Of a stretch of 64,000 nt of DNA, positions 8,451 through 17,295 are shown in pieces (within the stretch, counting starts at the first letter, position 1; each line of letters opens with the position of its first letter). A program made the translations under genes and the position numbers. The stretch lies in NCBI RefSeq assembly GCF_023973145.1, contig NZ_CP099546.1:868001-932000 (forward strand), in the 5' to 3' direction. The notes below the pieces were generated by a model. That model did no database searches. It saw only the letters and a program-made list of their open reading frames with translations, and was not told the DNA's origin. The stretch is from Natronosalvus vescus. Lineage in GTDB: Archaea > Halobacteriota > Halobacteria > Halobacteriales > Natrialbaceae.

Positions 8451-9683
8451 ATGGCAGGAAATGGACAACCGGAGGTGAACATCGGACTCGTCGGCCACGT
8501 CGATCACGGCAAGACGACGCTGGTGCAGGCCCTGAGCGGCTCGTGGACTGACCAGCACTCAGAGGAGATGAAACGCGGTATCTCCATCAGGCTCGGCTAC
8601 GCGGACGCGACGTTCCGTCGCTGTCCCGGGGTCGACGAACCCGAGTGTTTCACCGTCGAAGAGGAGTGTCCGGACGGCTCAGAGAGCGAGCCCGTCCGAA
8701 CCGTGTCGTTCGTCGACGCCCCGGGTCACGAGACCCTGATGGCGACGATGCTCTCGGGAGCATCGCTGATGGACGGAGCCGTGCTGGTCGTTTCAGCATC
8801 CGAGCCCGTCCCGCAGCCACAGACTGAAGAACACCTGATGGCGCTCGATATCATCGGTATCGAGAACATCGTTATCGCCCAGAACAAAGTCGACCTGGTC
8901 GACGCCGACCGGGCCCGCGAGAACTATCAGCAGATCACGGAGTTCGTCGAGGGCACCGTCGCCGAGGACGCACCCATCGTCCCCATCTCCGCCGGCCAGG
9001 AGGTCAACATCGACTACCTGATCGGCGCGATCGAATCGGAGATCCCGACGCCGGATCGCAATCCCGACGACGATCCCCGGATGCACGTCGCCCGCAGTTT
9101 CGACATCAACAAGCCGGGGACGACCCACGACAACCTCGCCGGGGGCGTCCTCGGCGGCAGCCTCGTCAAAGGCGAACTCGCCGCCGACGACGAAATCGAG
9201 ATCCGTCCGGGTCGCCAGGTCGAAGAGGGTGGCCAGACGGAGTACGTGCCGATCCAGACGTCGGTTCGATCGCTCCAGGCGGGGAGCCAGTCCGTCGATA
9301 CCGCCACGCCCGGCGGACTGCTCGGGGTCGGCACCGGCCTCGATCCCTCGTTGACGAAGGGTGACGCCCTCGCCGGCCGCATCGCCGGCCCGCCGGGGAC
9401 GCTCCCGCCGACGTGGGAGCAGTTCACCATGGACGTCGACTTGCTCGAGCGCGTCGTCGGCTCCGACGAGAGCGAGACCATCGACGACATCAGCACGGGC
9501 GAGCCGCTGATGATGACCGTCGGCACCTCGACGACCGTCGGTGCGGTCACCAGTGCTCGAGAGGGCGAGTGCGAGGTGTCGCTGCAGCGGCCGGTGTGTG
9601 CCGAACCCGGCGCGAAGATCGCCATCAACCGTCGAATCGGGGCTCGCTGGCGACTGATCGGCCTCGGTACGCTGCAGGAATAA
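8451..9683 (+). CDS. eif2g: Translation initiation factor aIF2 subunit gamma
   Basis: The 410-residue GTPase core of aIF2, which brings initiator Met-tRNA to the small ribosomal subunit in the cytoplasm. GTPase motifs are complete: G1 GHVDHGKT (residues 15-22), G3 DAPGHE, G4 NKVD and G5 SA. Domains II and III follow, as in EF-Tu. The zinc-knuckle region after switch I has three Cys (RRCPG, EPEC, EEECPDG) instead of the four of many archaea. It starts a tight same-strand cluster with a PIN-domain protein, Rpo7, Spt4 and a DUF359 protein, an arrangement conserved in many archaea. Confidence 0.97.
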   Translation: MAGNGQPEVNIGLVGHVDHGKTTLVQALSGSWTDQHSEEMKRGISIRLGYADATFRRCPGVDEPECFTVEEECPDGSESEPVRTVSFVDAPGHETLMATMLSGASLMDGAVLVVSASEPVPQPQTEEHLMALDIIGIENIVIAQNKVDLVDADRARENYQQITEFVEGTVAEDAPIVPISAGQEVNIDYLIGAIESEIPTPDRNPDDDPRMHVARSFDINKPGTTHDNLAGGVLGGSLVKGELAADDEIEIRPGRQVEEGGQTEYVPIQTSVRSLQAGSQSVDTATPGGLLGVGTGLDPSLTKGDALAGRIAGPPGTLPPTWEQFTMDVDLLERVVGSDESETIDDISTGEPLMMTVGTSTTVGAVTSAREGECEVSLQRPVCAEPGAKIAINRRIGARWRLIGLGTLQE

Positions 9684-9689
9684 GGGAGG
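9684..9689 (+). promoter_or_regulatory. Shine-Dalgarno site for the PIN-domain gene
   Basis: GGGAGG lies between the aIF2-gamma stop and the ATG at 9696, six bases before it. It is one of the few clear ribosome-binding sites in the window and fits an internal operon gene. Confidence 0.6.
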
Positions 9690-9695
9690 ACATCG

Positions 9696-10082
9696 ATGAC
9701 CACGCAGGTTGCACTCGATACGAGCGCGCTGATGATGCCGGTGGAACTCGACGTCCGCCTGTTCGACGAACTCGATCGGGTAGCTGGGTCGTACGAGCCG
9801 ACGACGCCCCAGCCCGTCCTCGAGGAACTGCGTCGCCTCTCGGAGAAGGGCGGCGAGGAGGGAACGGCGGCGAACGTCGGCCACGACCTCGCAACCGAGC
9901 GCTGTCTCGTGGTGGACACGGAAGCATCGTACGCGGACGACGCGCTGGTCGAACTCGCCCGGGAGGGCGTCGTCGACTACGTCGTCACGAACGACCTCGC
10001 GCTACGCGACCGGGTGCTCGAGACGAACATACCGGTAATTGCATTACGCGGGAGAAACAAGTTGGCAATCACTCAACCATAG
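9696..10082 (+). CDS. PIN-domain protein (Fcf1/Nob1-type fold)
   Basis: A 128-residue stand-alone PIN domain. The acidic residues of the metal-binding pocket can be placed in VALDTSALM (first Asp), PVLEEL (Glu), DDALVELA and VTNDLALRDRV (last Asps), consistent with an active ribonuclease fold. It sits between aIF2-gamma and Rpo7, 12 bp after the former, and its stop TAG abuts the Rpo7 ATG. This position, rather than pairing with a VapB-like antitoxin, argues for a housekeeping role in RNA or ribosome processing over a toxin. That role is inferred from context. Confidence 0.85.
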   Translation: MTTQVALDTSALMMPVELDVRLFDELDRVAGSYEPTTPQPVLEELRRLSEKGGEEGTAANVGHDLATERCLVVDTEASYADDALVELAREGVVDYVVTNDLALRDRVLETNIPVIALRGRNKLAITQP

Positions 10083-10655
10083 ATGTACAAACGGGTCAAA
10101 CTAAAGGATACGGTAGAAGTGCCCCCCGAGGAACTCGGCGACGTCTCGCCAGACCTCGTGAAGCGACTGCTCCAGGACAAACTCGAAGGCCGGATGGACG
10201 AGGAGGTCGGCAGCGTCGTCTCCATCACCACTGTTCACGACATCGGTGAGGGAACGGTGTTGCCGAACCGCCCCGGCGTCTACTACGAGGCGGAGTTCAA
10301 TGCGGTGACGTTCGATCCGCAGATGCAGGAAGTCGTCGACGGAACGATCGTCGAGGTCGTCGAGTTCGGTGCCTTCGTTGGCATCGGCCCCGTCGACGGC
10401 CTGCTCCACGTCTCCCAGATCTCCGACGAGTATCTGGCGTTCGATCGGGAGAACCAGCGACTGGCCTCGAGTGAGTCCGACCGCGCGATCGGCGTCGAAG
10501 ACGCCGTCCGGGCGCGCATCGTGACGAAAAGTATCGACGAACGCAACCCGCGCGATTCGAAGATCGGTCTGACGGCCAAACAGCCCGGACTGGGCAAACA
10601 CGGCTGGCTGGCCGAGGAGTTCGAAAAGCGCGAAGAAGCCACCGCAGGTGAGTGA
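10083..10655 (+). CDS. rpo7: DNA-directed RNA polymerase subunit Rpo7 (E')
   Basis: A 190-residue stalk subunit of archaeal RNA polymerase, homologous to eukaryotic Rpb7. The N-terminal RNP-like domain (KDTVEVPPEELG, then VGSVVSITTVHDIGEG) is followed by an S1 RNA-binding domain beginning at GTIVEVVEFGAFVGIGPVDG. The last 20 residues are a charged tail. It starts immediately after the PIN gene stop codon, with no spacer. Spt4 begins three bases after its own stop, so the three are surely cotranscribed. In archaea Rpo7 pairs with Rpo4 and helps open-complex formation and elongation. Confidence 0.97.
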   Translation: MYKRVKLKDTVEVPPEELGDVSPDLVKRLLQDKLEGRMDEEVGSVVSITTVHDIGEGTVLPNRPGVYYEAEFNAVTFDPQMQEVVDGTIVEVVEFGAFVGIGPVDGLLHVSQISDEYLAFDRENQRLASSESDRAIGVEDAVRARIVTKSIDERNPRDSKIGLTAKQPGLGKHGWLAEEFEKREEATAGE

Positions 10656-10657
10656 CC

Positions 10658-10855
10658 ATGGCATCGAATCGACTCGTCTGCCGGGAGTGTCACCTCGTTA
10701 ACCCGGCAGATGCCGAAACCTGTAACTCCTGTGCGTCGTCGTCGCTCACCGAAGACTGGGCGGGCTACGTCGTCATCGCTCACCCCGAAGAGAGCGAGAT
10801 TGCCACAGAGATGCAGGTGACCGAACCGGGCGCGTACGCGCTCAAAGTGCGTTAA
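10658..10855 (+). CDS. spt4: Transcription elongation factor subunit Spt4
   Basis: A 65-residue zinc-ribbon protein with the pairs CREC and CNSC, followed by LTEDWAGYVVIAHPEESEIA, typical of archaeal Spt4 (formerly RpoE''). It forms a heterodimer with Spt5 (NusG-like) that binds the polymerase clamp and promotes processive elongation. The ATG at 10658 is chosen. A GTG at 10652 would overlap the rpo7 stop and add two residues. Its place directly after rpo7 is the common archaeal order. Confidence 0.95.
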   Translation: MASNRLVCRECHLVNPADAETCNSCASSSLTEDWAGYVVIAHPEESEIATEMQVTEPGAYALKVR

Positions 10856-10869
10856 CCGTCCCGACAGTC

Positions 10870-11499
10870 GTGACTCGAGACGACGGCGACGAGCCCGAAC
10901 CTGAGCCAGACGCTGGATCAGAATCGGAGACCGACGGCGCGGACACATCGAGCAGTGAGCGCCAGCTTTCACTCCCGCAAGCACTTCGCCACGAACTCAA
11001 AGACCCGATGGGTCCGATCGAAACCGACGCACGGGTGCTGCTCGAGTCGATCGACGGCCCGCTGATCACCGTTGGCGACGTGGTCACCTACCACGTCCTC
11101 GAGGCCGGTCGCGAACCCGACGTGGCGCTCGTCGACGGACAGACCAAACGGGAGGCCGTCGACGACGAGATCGAGCGCGCGGTTACCGCCGACCCGGCAG
11201 CGACGATCACCGTCACGAACCCGCCCGCCGTCCTGACCGAGTCGCTGCTCGAGGCGCTGGTCACGGCGCTCGAGCGCGCGGAGCCGACGACGATTTTCGT
11301 CGAGGGCGAGGAGGATCTGGCGGTGTTGCCGGCGCTGTTGGCCGCCCCCGACGGCGCACACGTCGTTTACGGCCAACCTGACGAGGGGATGGTACACGTC
11401 CACGTGGACGAGTCTGCTCGAGCACGTGCACGGGCGTTGCTCGAGCGGTTCGAGGGTGATGCGGCTGTGTTGACCCACGTTATCGAGCGGAACGGATAA
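10870..11499 (+). CDS. DUF359 family protein, probable GTP-dependent dephospho-CoA kinase
   Basis: A 209-residue protein starting with GTG at 10870, 14 bp after spt4. Residues 1-35 are an acidic disordered tail. The DUF359 domain then runs from LPQALRHELKDPMGPI through TVGDVVTYHVLEAG, VDGQTKRE, VTNPPAVLT and FVEGEEDLAVLPA to GQPDEGMV. The archaeal family member studied in Thermococcus phosphorylates dephospho-CoA with GTP, the last step of coenzyme A synthesis. The motifs DGQTKR and GEEDL are retained here, so the same role is likely. It closes the conserved aIF2-gamma cluster. Confidence 0.88.
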   Translation: MTRDDGDEPEPEPDAGSESETDGADTSSSERQLSLPQALRHELKDPMGPIETDARVLLESIDGPLITVGDVVTYHVLEAGREPDVALVDGQTKREAVDDEIERAVTADPAATITVTNPPAVLTESLLEALVTALERAEPTTIFVEGEEDLAVLPALLAAPDGAHVVYGQPDEGMVHVHVDESARARARALLERFEGDAAVLTHVIERNG

Positions 11500-11916
11500 T
11501 CACTCTCCCCTGGTTCGTCGAGCAAAAATTCAAACTCGCGAGCGACAGCGTCTATTGTCTTCGTTTGAACTCGACCGACTCACCCGTGATCCTCGTCTGA
11601 ACTCGACTATATATTGGTCGCTGCGCTGACCGCTGCTGCCCTCCGGTCGCTATGCTGATCACTGCCACACTGGCCACTGCATCCCTTTAAGTACTTCTCG
11701 TCACAAGGTAAAGATACGAAGGGCTTTTCGAGGGGAATTTTCTGGTACGCAGCGATAGCGTTCTCGGTATGCTCGAGTCGTCAGCTGACCGTCTTCGAGT
11801 AAACACTCTCACTACGGAGCCGACGGTACACTCGAATTGGCAGTGTTCCAGACCTATCACGCGAGCACAATCCGAGCGAGGTTTTTTCACCATCTACGTA
11901 CCATCCCCACGGGAGG
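11500..11916. other. Intergenic region, 417 bp
   Basis: Less GC-rich than its surroundings and without a credible open frame. AT-rich boxes that could be TATA elements occur at 11609-11617 (TATATAT) and around 11685-11695. I see no RNA gene fold that I can support. A GGGAGG directly abuts the next ATG at 11917, which is too close for a normal Shine-Dalgarno interaction. Confidence 0.45.
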
Positions 11917-12708
11917 ATGAGCCCGAACGGTGTCTCGAGCGGGGCGGGAATCGATCGACCGGCAGGTCTCGAGCACGATCGCCAGCGCCAGGCCATCGAG
12001 CTCGAAACCCGGCCAGGGTCGGGCACGCTGTCGCGCGCCGACCACCAGCGCGACGCGACGGTTCGTCGCTGGGGTGTGATCACGCCGAGTGCGACCGTCA
12101 TCGGCCGCCCGGAATCCCCGGGAGACGATCTCTCCACAAGTATTCGGCGGCTCCACGACGAACAACACGGAGCGACGCCAGGATACAGCGAGCGCGCCCA
12201 TCGACTCGACCGGCTGCGCACCACCCAGGCGCTCTGTAATGCCCTCGAGGTCACCCCGTGGCAGCGCGACCTCGCGCTTGGCGTGATGGACGAGATCGAT
12301 CTCACCGAGTTCGGTAGCCAGCGCGCGATTCCGAAGGTCGCACTCGTGGTCATCCGTCACGTCGTCGACGTCGACCGACGATCGTACTTCGGGCTCGACG
12401 ACATCGACGTCAGTGCGCTCTCACCCGAACGGATGGAGGAACTCTTCGGACAATACCGGGCTCACGACATCACCGACGAGGCGACGTTCAAACGCCTCGC
12501 GGCCCAGCACGGGCTGGATACGACGAGTCTGAATCGCTTGCGTCGCGTGCTTAAGGGCCAACTCGAGGACGAGCTGCCTGCCTACGGACGGAACCCGTAT
12601 CGCGATCCGAATTTACCCCAGGTTACCGAGGACGACGATGCGGCAGACGGGGCAAGCAGTGGCGACGATGCGAACGGCGACGACGAGACTCCCGCCGAAC
12701 CCGAGTGA
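11917..12708 (+). CDS. Haloarchaeal DNA-directed RNA polymerase subunit epsilon-type protein (cyclin/TFB-like)
   Basis: A 263-residue protein. After 60 variable residues comes RRWGVITPSATVIGRPE, SIRRLHDEQHG and HRLDRLRTTQALCNAL, followed by a helical region (TPWQRDLALGVMDEIDL, RAIPKVALVVIRHVVDVDR, MEELFGQYRAHDI). The protein ends with LPAYGRNPYRDPNLP and an acidic tail. This pattern matches the protein annotated in haloarchaea as RNA polymerase subunit epsilon, whose helical part resembles the cyclin folds of TFB. Its biochemical role is not well characterised. It lies about 400 bp after the rpo7-spt4 cluster on the same strand. Confidence 0.7.
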   Translation: MSPNGVSSGAGIDRPAGLEHDRQRQAIELETRPGSGTLSRADHQRDATVRRWGVITPSATVIGRPESPGDDLSTSIRRLHDEQHGATPGYSERAHRLDRLRTTQALCNALEVTPWQRDLALGVMDEIDLTEFGSQRAIPKVALVVIRHVVDVDRRSYFGLDDIDVSALSPERMEELFGQYRAHDITDEATFKRLAAQHGLDTTSLNRLRRVLKGQLEDELPAYGRNPYRDPNLPQVTEDDDAADGASSGDDANGDDETPAEPE

Positions 12709-12857
12709 CCGACGGCCGCGAGTGGACGCACTCGAGGATTGTGGACGCCACTCGAAAATACGTGACTGATACATCAGTTCGGGCTCGAGGATCCGAAAAC
12801 GGCAGCCACCCCACACCAGCCGCCCGCTTTTGTCGCTGGCGTTCCAATCACCAGGCG

Positions 12858-13490
12858 ATGACGACCGACGCACCTCGTAAGCCGATCACCATCTACGCCG
12901 ACTACGTTTGCCCCTTCTGTTACCTCGGGCGACAGTCCCTCGAGCAGTATCGACGATCCCGTGACGCCCCACTCCCGATCGAGTGGCATCCGTTCGACCT
13001 TCGTCGCGGGAAGCGCGATTCGGAGGGAGCGATCGATCGCGACGTCGACGACGGGAAAGACGACGAGTACTTCGAGCAGGCGAAAGCGAACGTGCGCCGG
13101 CTGCAGGAGCGCTACGAGGTCGAGATGGCCCAGGAGCTGGCGATCGAAGTCGACTCCTACGACGCCCAGCTGGCATCGCTGTTCGTCGCGGAAACGGATC
13201 CCGAGCGGTGGGAGGCGTTCGACGAGGGGGTGTACGACGCGCTCTGGAAGGACGGGCGAGACATTAGCGACGGGGACGTTCTCGCTGCCATCGGCGACGA
13301 CATCGGCGTCGGGGCGCAGGACATTCGGACTGCCCTCGCGGACGAGGCGCTTCGCTCCCGGCTCGAGTCGCTGTTCGACGAGGCCGCCGTCGCCGGGATC
13401 TCGGGCGTTCCGACGTTCGTTTACGAGGGGTACGCGGCGCAGGGTGCGGTGCCGCCGGCACACCTCGAGCGGCTGGTCGAGGGCGAGTGA
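12858..13490 (+). CDS. DsbA family thiol oxidoreductase (FrnE-like)
   Basis: A 210-residue cytoplasmic thioredoxin-fold protein with no signal peptide. The redox motif CPFC is in ADYVCPFCYLG near residue 20. The helical insertion typical of the FrnE/HCCA branch follows, and the cis-proline loop is ISGVPTFV. Family members catalyse dithiol-disulfide exchange or isomerise aromatic acids, and the CxxC favours redox activity. The frame is open upstream to 12705, but the ATG at 12858 places the first beta strand at the N-terminus. It precedes, and is convergent with, NAD kinase. Confidence 0.85.
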   Translation: MTTDAPRKPITIYADYVCPFCYLGRQSLEQYRRSRDAPLPIEWHPFDLRRGKRDSEGAIDRDVDDGKDDEYFEQAKANVRRLQERYEVEMAQELAIEVDSYDAQLASLFVAETDPERWEAFDEGVYDALWKDGRDISDGDVLAAIGDDIGVGAQDIRTALADEALRSRLESLFDEAAVAGISGVPTFVYEGYAAQGAVPPAHLERLVEGE

Positions 13491-13566
13491 CCGGCCGTTC
13501 TCAGCCACGCATCTCCGCTCACCTGCGTTTCGTCGACAACACTAGTCTCGTCGGGCACTCGGGTCT

Positions 13567-13602
13567 CGCCAGTCACTCGAGTTACGCCAGTCACTCGAGT
13601 TT
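13567..13602. repeat. Two tandem 18-bp units at the 3' end of NAD kinase
   Basis: The sequence CGCCAGTCACTCGAGTT(A/T) occurs twice in direct succession. The second copy overlaps the NAD kinase stop codon (13591-13593). A third degenerate copy (GGGCACTCGGGTCTCG) precedes them. The units lie between two convergent genes. Confidence 0.6.
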
Positions 13603-14421
13603 CTCCAGCGCGTCGAAGAAGTGCACCTCCGGGCCGGCGAGGGTGATCGGGTCGTCGGCGACCGTCACGGTTACGGTTTCGGGTGGCTCGAGTTCCTGGC
13701 GCGTTCGGCCGTCGCTGATCGCCCAGGTGGGGCCCCGACCGGAGAGGGTGAGCGTCACCTCGCTGTCGGCACCCACGACCAGCGGCGGCATCGACTCCGC
13801 GGCACACATCTGGGTGACGACGAGGGCGTCGACGGTCGGGTGAACGAGCGGCCCGCCCTCGCTCAGGTTATAGGCCGTCGACCCCGTCGGCGTCGAGACG
13901 AGCGTGCCGTCGGCCCAGCTTCGGGCGTACGAGACGCCGTCGATCGCCACGTCGACCTCGACCCCGCCGGCCGGCCCGCGTCGCGGCCCGTGGACGACGA
14001 TCTCGTTGAGCGCTGGCTCGAGCGTCCACCCCTCGCCACTGGCCTGTAGCCGCGGGACGGATCGGCCCTCGATCGTGCTCGTCTCCTGGTGCTCCTCGAG
14101 CAGCCCTTCGACCGCGTCGACGGCGGCCGCCGGTGACACCGCGTTGAGAAACCCGACCTCGCCGAGGTTGATACCGATCAGGGGGACGCCGCCGGTTTCG
14201 CGGGCGACGAAGAGAAAGGTGCCGTCGCCGCCGATGCTGACGACGAAGGCACAGTCGCCCATCGCGGAGACGGGAACGGCGGGGGCGTCGACCGCATTAC
14301 CGGTGGCGTCGTCGACCACCGCGTCGGCACCGAATGCGGCGACCGTCCGGACGAGTTCCTCTGCGATGGCTCGAGCCCGCTCGTTGTCTCGCTGGGCGAC
14401 GATACCGACGTCGGCTACCAT
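13591..14421 (-). CDS. nadK: NAD kinase
   Basis: A 276-residue cytoplasmic enzyme that phosphorylates NAD to NADP. It has the family motifs in order: GGDGTFLFVAR (the Asp is the catalytic base), GINLGEVGFLNAV, ALNEIVVHG (NE motif) and DGTLVSTPTGSTAYNLSEGGP, followed by the C-terminal beta-sandwich. The ATG at 14421 gives the usual MVADVGIVAQRDN start. The frame extends to 14505 without a recognisable beginning. It is convergent with the DsbA-like gene, and a small tandem repeat lies between them. Confidence 0.93.
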   Translation of the reverse strand: MVADVGIVAQRDNERARAIAEELVRTVAAFGADAVVDDATGNAVDAPAVPVSAMGDCAFVVSIGGDGTFLFVARETGGVPLIGINLGEVGFLNAVSPAAAVDAVEGLLEEHQETSTIEGRSVPRLQASGEGWTLEPALNEIVVHGPRRGPAGGVEVDVAIDGVSYARSWADGTLVSTPTGSTAYNLSEGGPLVHPTVDALVVTQMCAAESMPPLVVGADSEVTLTLSGRGPTWAISDGRTRQELEPPETVTVTVADDPITLAGPEVHFFDALEKLE

Positions 14422-14619
14422 GTCCTCTGGTAGCGCACCCGTGCGCAAAAATCCACCTCTGTCTGGGTCGAGCGCTCGTACTCGAGGTGTCTGTGGCAAC
14501 AACATTCATCGTTGTGGGGCGTTACCTCGGAAGCAGACGCGACCCCAGAGACAGTATGGTGTACCTTACTGGCGGATCGAGATCGGCCGCCCCTGCCACT
14601 CGTGGTGGACGTGATAGCC

Positions 14620-15732
14620 ATGAGTGACGAACTCGAGGACGACTGGTTCGAGCGGGCCATCGATGAGCGAGCGGCGAGTGAAAACGAGGGCGCCGAACCG
14701 AAAGCTGACGAGCCAGATGGGGAGGGGATGGACGATGCGGACGATGCGGGAGCGGCGAACTCGAGACCGTCGAACGAGGACGACGACCGATCTGCCTCGA
14801 GGCCCAGTGACGGCGAGGGCGGCGATGGAGGTGATGGCACCGGCGGCGATAGCGAGGGTGGGACGCTGTTCGACACGGACTTCGCGAGTGCCCTCGAGGG
14901 CGTCGAGGTGCCAGAGATGGCCGGGCCTGACGTCGAGGATAACACGAGCGGCGGCGGGCCGACGGACTTCGACGAACTGGATTTCGAACTCGGCGGCCCG
15001 GAGACGCCGGACTTCGATGCCGAACTCGATAGCAACCTCGAGCGCATCGATCTCGGGATCGACGGCCTGGATCGAATGATTCAGGGCGGCGTCCCCGTCC
15101 GATCCCTGCTGGTCGTGATGGGGCCGGCCGGCACCGGCAAAACCACGTTCGGCCTCCAGTTTCTCTATCACGCCCTCGAGCAGGGGGAGAACGCGGTGTT
15201 CATCACGCTCGAGGAGAGCAAACAACGCGTCATCAACAGCGCGACGGAGAAGGGGTACGATTTCGACGAGTACGTCGAATCGGGACAGCTCGCCGTCGTC
15301 GACGTCGACCCGGTCGAGATGGCGAACAGTCTGACCTCGATCCGAAACGAGTTGCCCCGCCTGATCGAGAACTTCGGAGCGAGCAGGCTGGTACTCGATT
15401 CGGTTTCGCTGCTCGAAATGATGTACGAAAGCCGCGCGAAACGTCGCAACGAGATTTACGACTTCACACGCAGCCTGAAGGAGGCGGGCGTAACGGCCAT
15501 GTTGACCAGTGAGGCCGCAGAGGAGTCGGCGTACGTCTCCCGGTACGGCATCGTCGAGTACCTTACCGATGCGGTGTTCGTGTTGCAGTACGTCCGTCCC
15601 GACGATTTCCGCGAGACGCGGCTAGCGGTCGAGATCCAGAAGATCCGCGACGCGAACCACTCACGTGAGAAAAAGCCCTACGAGATTACGGACGAGGGGC
15701 TCTCGGTGTACCAGCAGGCGAATCTGTTTTAA
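14620..15732 (+). CDS. Single-domain KaiC/RadA-like ATPase with long acidic N-terminus
   Basis: A 370-residue protein. Residues 1-140 are low-complexity and acidic (Asp/Glu/Gly/Ser), probably disordered. A RecA-type domain follows with LGIDGLDRMIQGGVP, Walker A GPAGTGKT (168-175), the conserved TLEESKQRV, Walker B-like SRLVLDSVS, and a C-terminal EIQKIRDANHSREKKPYEI. This matches the one-domain archaeal KaiC-like family (also called RAD55-like). The ATG at 14620 is preferred to the upstream frame. No partner that reveals its role is adjacent, so signalling or motility-type regulation is only a possibility. Confidence 0.85.
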   Translation: MSDELEDDWFERAIDERAASENEGAEPKADEPDGEGMDDADDAGAANSRPSNEDDDRSASRPSDGEGGDGGDGTGGDSEGGTLFDTDFASALEGVEVPEMAGPDVEDNTSGGGPTDFDELDFELGGPETPDFDAELDSNLERIDLGIDGLDRMIQGGVPVRSLLVVMGPAGTGKTTFGLQFLYHALEQGENAVFITLEESKQRVINSATEKGYDFDEYVESGQLAVVDVDPVEMANSLTSIRNELPRLIENFGASRLVLDSVSLLEMMYESRAKRRNEIYDFTRSLKEAGVTAMLTSEAAEESAYVSRYGIVEYLTDAVFVLQYVRPDDFRETRLAVEIQKIRDANHSREKKPYEITDEGLSVYQQANLF

Positions 15733-16086
15733 GGGGCGATCACGGATCCGATCGGCTACCGGGGTCGTTCCGGCCAGCAACGAACGATCGTTCCCTGGCG
15801 TAAAGTCACACCGTCACCGTGGGAACGCACAGTTTGTGTCTCGAGTGTTGTGTGTTTCGTGATTCGGGACTGGAACTCGGGAACTCGTAACTGGAACTCA
15901 AACTGAAACTTGATCTCGAGGCGTGTCCGAATCGAGAATGGAACGATTCTCCAGAGCAATCCTCGACCGCTGGGGGTTGCAGTGTCGAGTTGCCGGACAC
16001 TCCTGAACAGGCGATCGCTGTCGCTCGAACGGCCGTGAAAACAAAACGAAAAAACGATTCACCGAACCGACTCGCGTCGAACCGGG
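15733..16086. other. Intergenic region, 354 bp
   Basis: Lies between the 3' ends of the convergent KaiC-like and DoxX genes. It has a run of GGAACTC-like units at 15868-15905 (short irregular direct repeats), but no open frame with haloarchaeal codon use and no RNA gene that I can support. Confidence 0.45.
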
Positions 16087-16644
16087 TTAGCCGAGGAGGT
16101 ACCGGAGTGGGGGGTAGCGCTCGACCAGCTTCTGACCGCCGACCTCGAGTCCCTCAATGTACTTGTCGGCGCCGAGGATCCGACCCGCGCCGAAGGCGGC
16201 GATCGCCATGAAGACGAACGCGTAGATCAGCGTCGAGTCGAACAGGGCCAGGAACTCGCCCTCCCAGCCGCCGAGGTAGAACGCGAGCATCTGGAGCGTG
16301 CCGCCGAGGGCCGCCAGGCGGACGAAGCCGCCGAAGATCAGCGCGACCCCGATCAGTACCTGCGTCGTCGGAATGACGACGTTCGTGACCTCCATCAACG
16401 CGGCGTTGCTGGCCATGGCGGCGTAGAGCCCGCTGACGGGGCTGACCGGGTCGACACCGTGGACGAGGAACCCGCTAGCGTCGAACGGCTCACCGGTGAA
16501 CTTGCTGATGCCCGCAAAGAGCATCATACCGCCCATGACGAAACGCAGGGCGACGACGAACCACGCGGTCAGCGCGTGGGGGTAGCCTTCGAGCGTGATG
16601 CCGCCGTAGCGGCTTTCGAGTCGGTTTTGAGTAGTTGTGGACAT
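16087..16644 (-). CDS. DoxX family membrane protein
   Basis: A 185-residue integral membrane protein with four hydrophobic segments: around LTAWFVVALRFVMGGMMLFAG, VVIPTTQVLIGVALIFGGF, LAALGGTLQMLAFYLGG and TLIYAFVFMAIAAFGAG. The RFVMGGMMLFAGISKFTG segment is the DoxX signature, related to the DoxD subunit of thiosulfate:quinone oxidoreductase. The role in haloarchaea is uncertain. No DoxA-like or other respiratory partner is adjacent. The start MSTTTQNRLE is well defined. Confidence 0.88.
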   Translation of the reverse strand: MSTTTQNRLESRYGGITLEGYPHALTAWFVVALRFVMGGMMLFAGISKFTGEPFDASGFLVHGVDPVSPVSGLYAAMASNAALMEVTNVVIPTTQVLIGVALIFGGFVRLAALGGTLQMLAFYLGGWEGEFLALFDSTLIYAFVFMAIAAFGAGRILGADKYIEGLEVGGQKLVERYPPLRYLLG

Positions 16645-16866
16645 GATCGGTCACCTTACATCCTATCCTTGGGGCTATGGGGTGATAACTCGAGGAGCGT
16701 ATTCCCGTCTGGCGGGAACGCGTTACAAAATAGCACACTTTCTCGAGAAAAAGTGACGTTTGCAGCCCAGGCGGCTCGAGTGGTGTGCAAACGGACATCG
16801 CCAATTCCCGGCGGGTGAGATCGAATAGGGACGTTCTTTTCCCTCGAACGACGACACCTAGTACCG

Positions 16867-17295
16867 ATGTACGAGCGGATCCTCTTTGCCACCGACGGAA
16901 GCGCACACGCCGAGACGGTCGCCGAGCACGCGATCGATATCGCCAGTACGCGAACTGCAGACCTCCACGTCATCTCCATCGTCGACGACCGCGCGTTTCT
17001 CGTTCTCGACGACGAGCGCGTCAAGGCCGTTCGAAACGATTTGCGCGTGAAAGCGCGCGAGGCCGCTGACGCGGCGGCCAGCCGGGCGGCCGCACACGAT
17101 GTTCCGGTCGAAACCGTCATCGACACCGGGAACCCGGCCGAATGCATCGTCGACTACGCTGCGGAGTACGACGCCGACCTGATCATCATGGGGACGAGCG
17201 GCGACGCCTACGAGCGAAACGTCGTGGGCAGCGTCTCCGAACGCGTCGTCAGAACGGCACCGGTACCGGTTCTTACGGTCGGGCCCGACGCCTGA
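16867..17295 (+). CDS. Universal stress protein (UspA family)
   Basis: A 142-residue single Usp domain. It begins MYERILFATDGSAHA (strand 1 and the Asp contacting adenine) and ends with IIMGTSGDAYERNVVGSVSERVVRTAPVPVLTV. The last stretch has the G-x2-G-x9-G-(S/T)-type ATP-binding motif in slightly altered form (GTSGD, VVGSVS). Such proteins are small ATP-binding stress regulators. It has its own promoter region and no linked genes. Confidence 0.93.
   Translation: MYERILFATDGSAHAETVAEHAIDIASTRTADLHVISIVDDRAFLVLDDERVKAVRNDLRVKAREAADAAASRAAAHDVPVETVIDTGNPAECIVDYAAEYDADLIIMGTSGDAYERNVVGSVSERVVRTAPVPVLTVGPDA

Noticed and set aside
11765-12239. 156-residue frame overlapping the start of the epsilon gene
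   Set aside because: It shares DNA with the well-supported epsilon frame and is Arg/Pro-rich.
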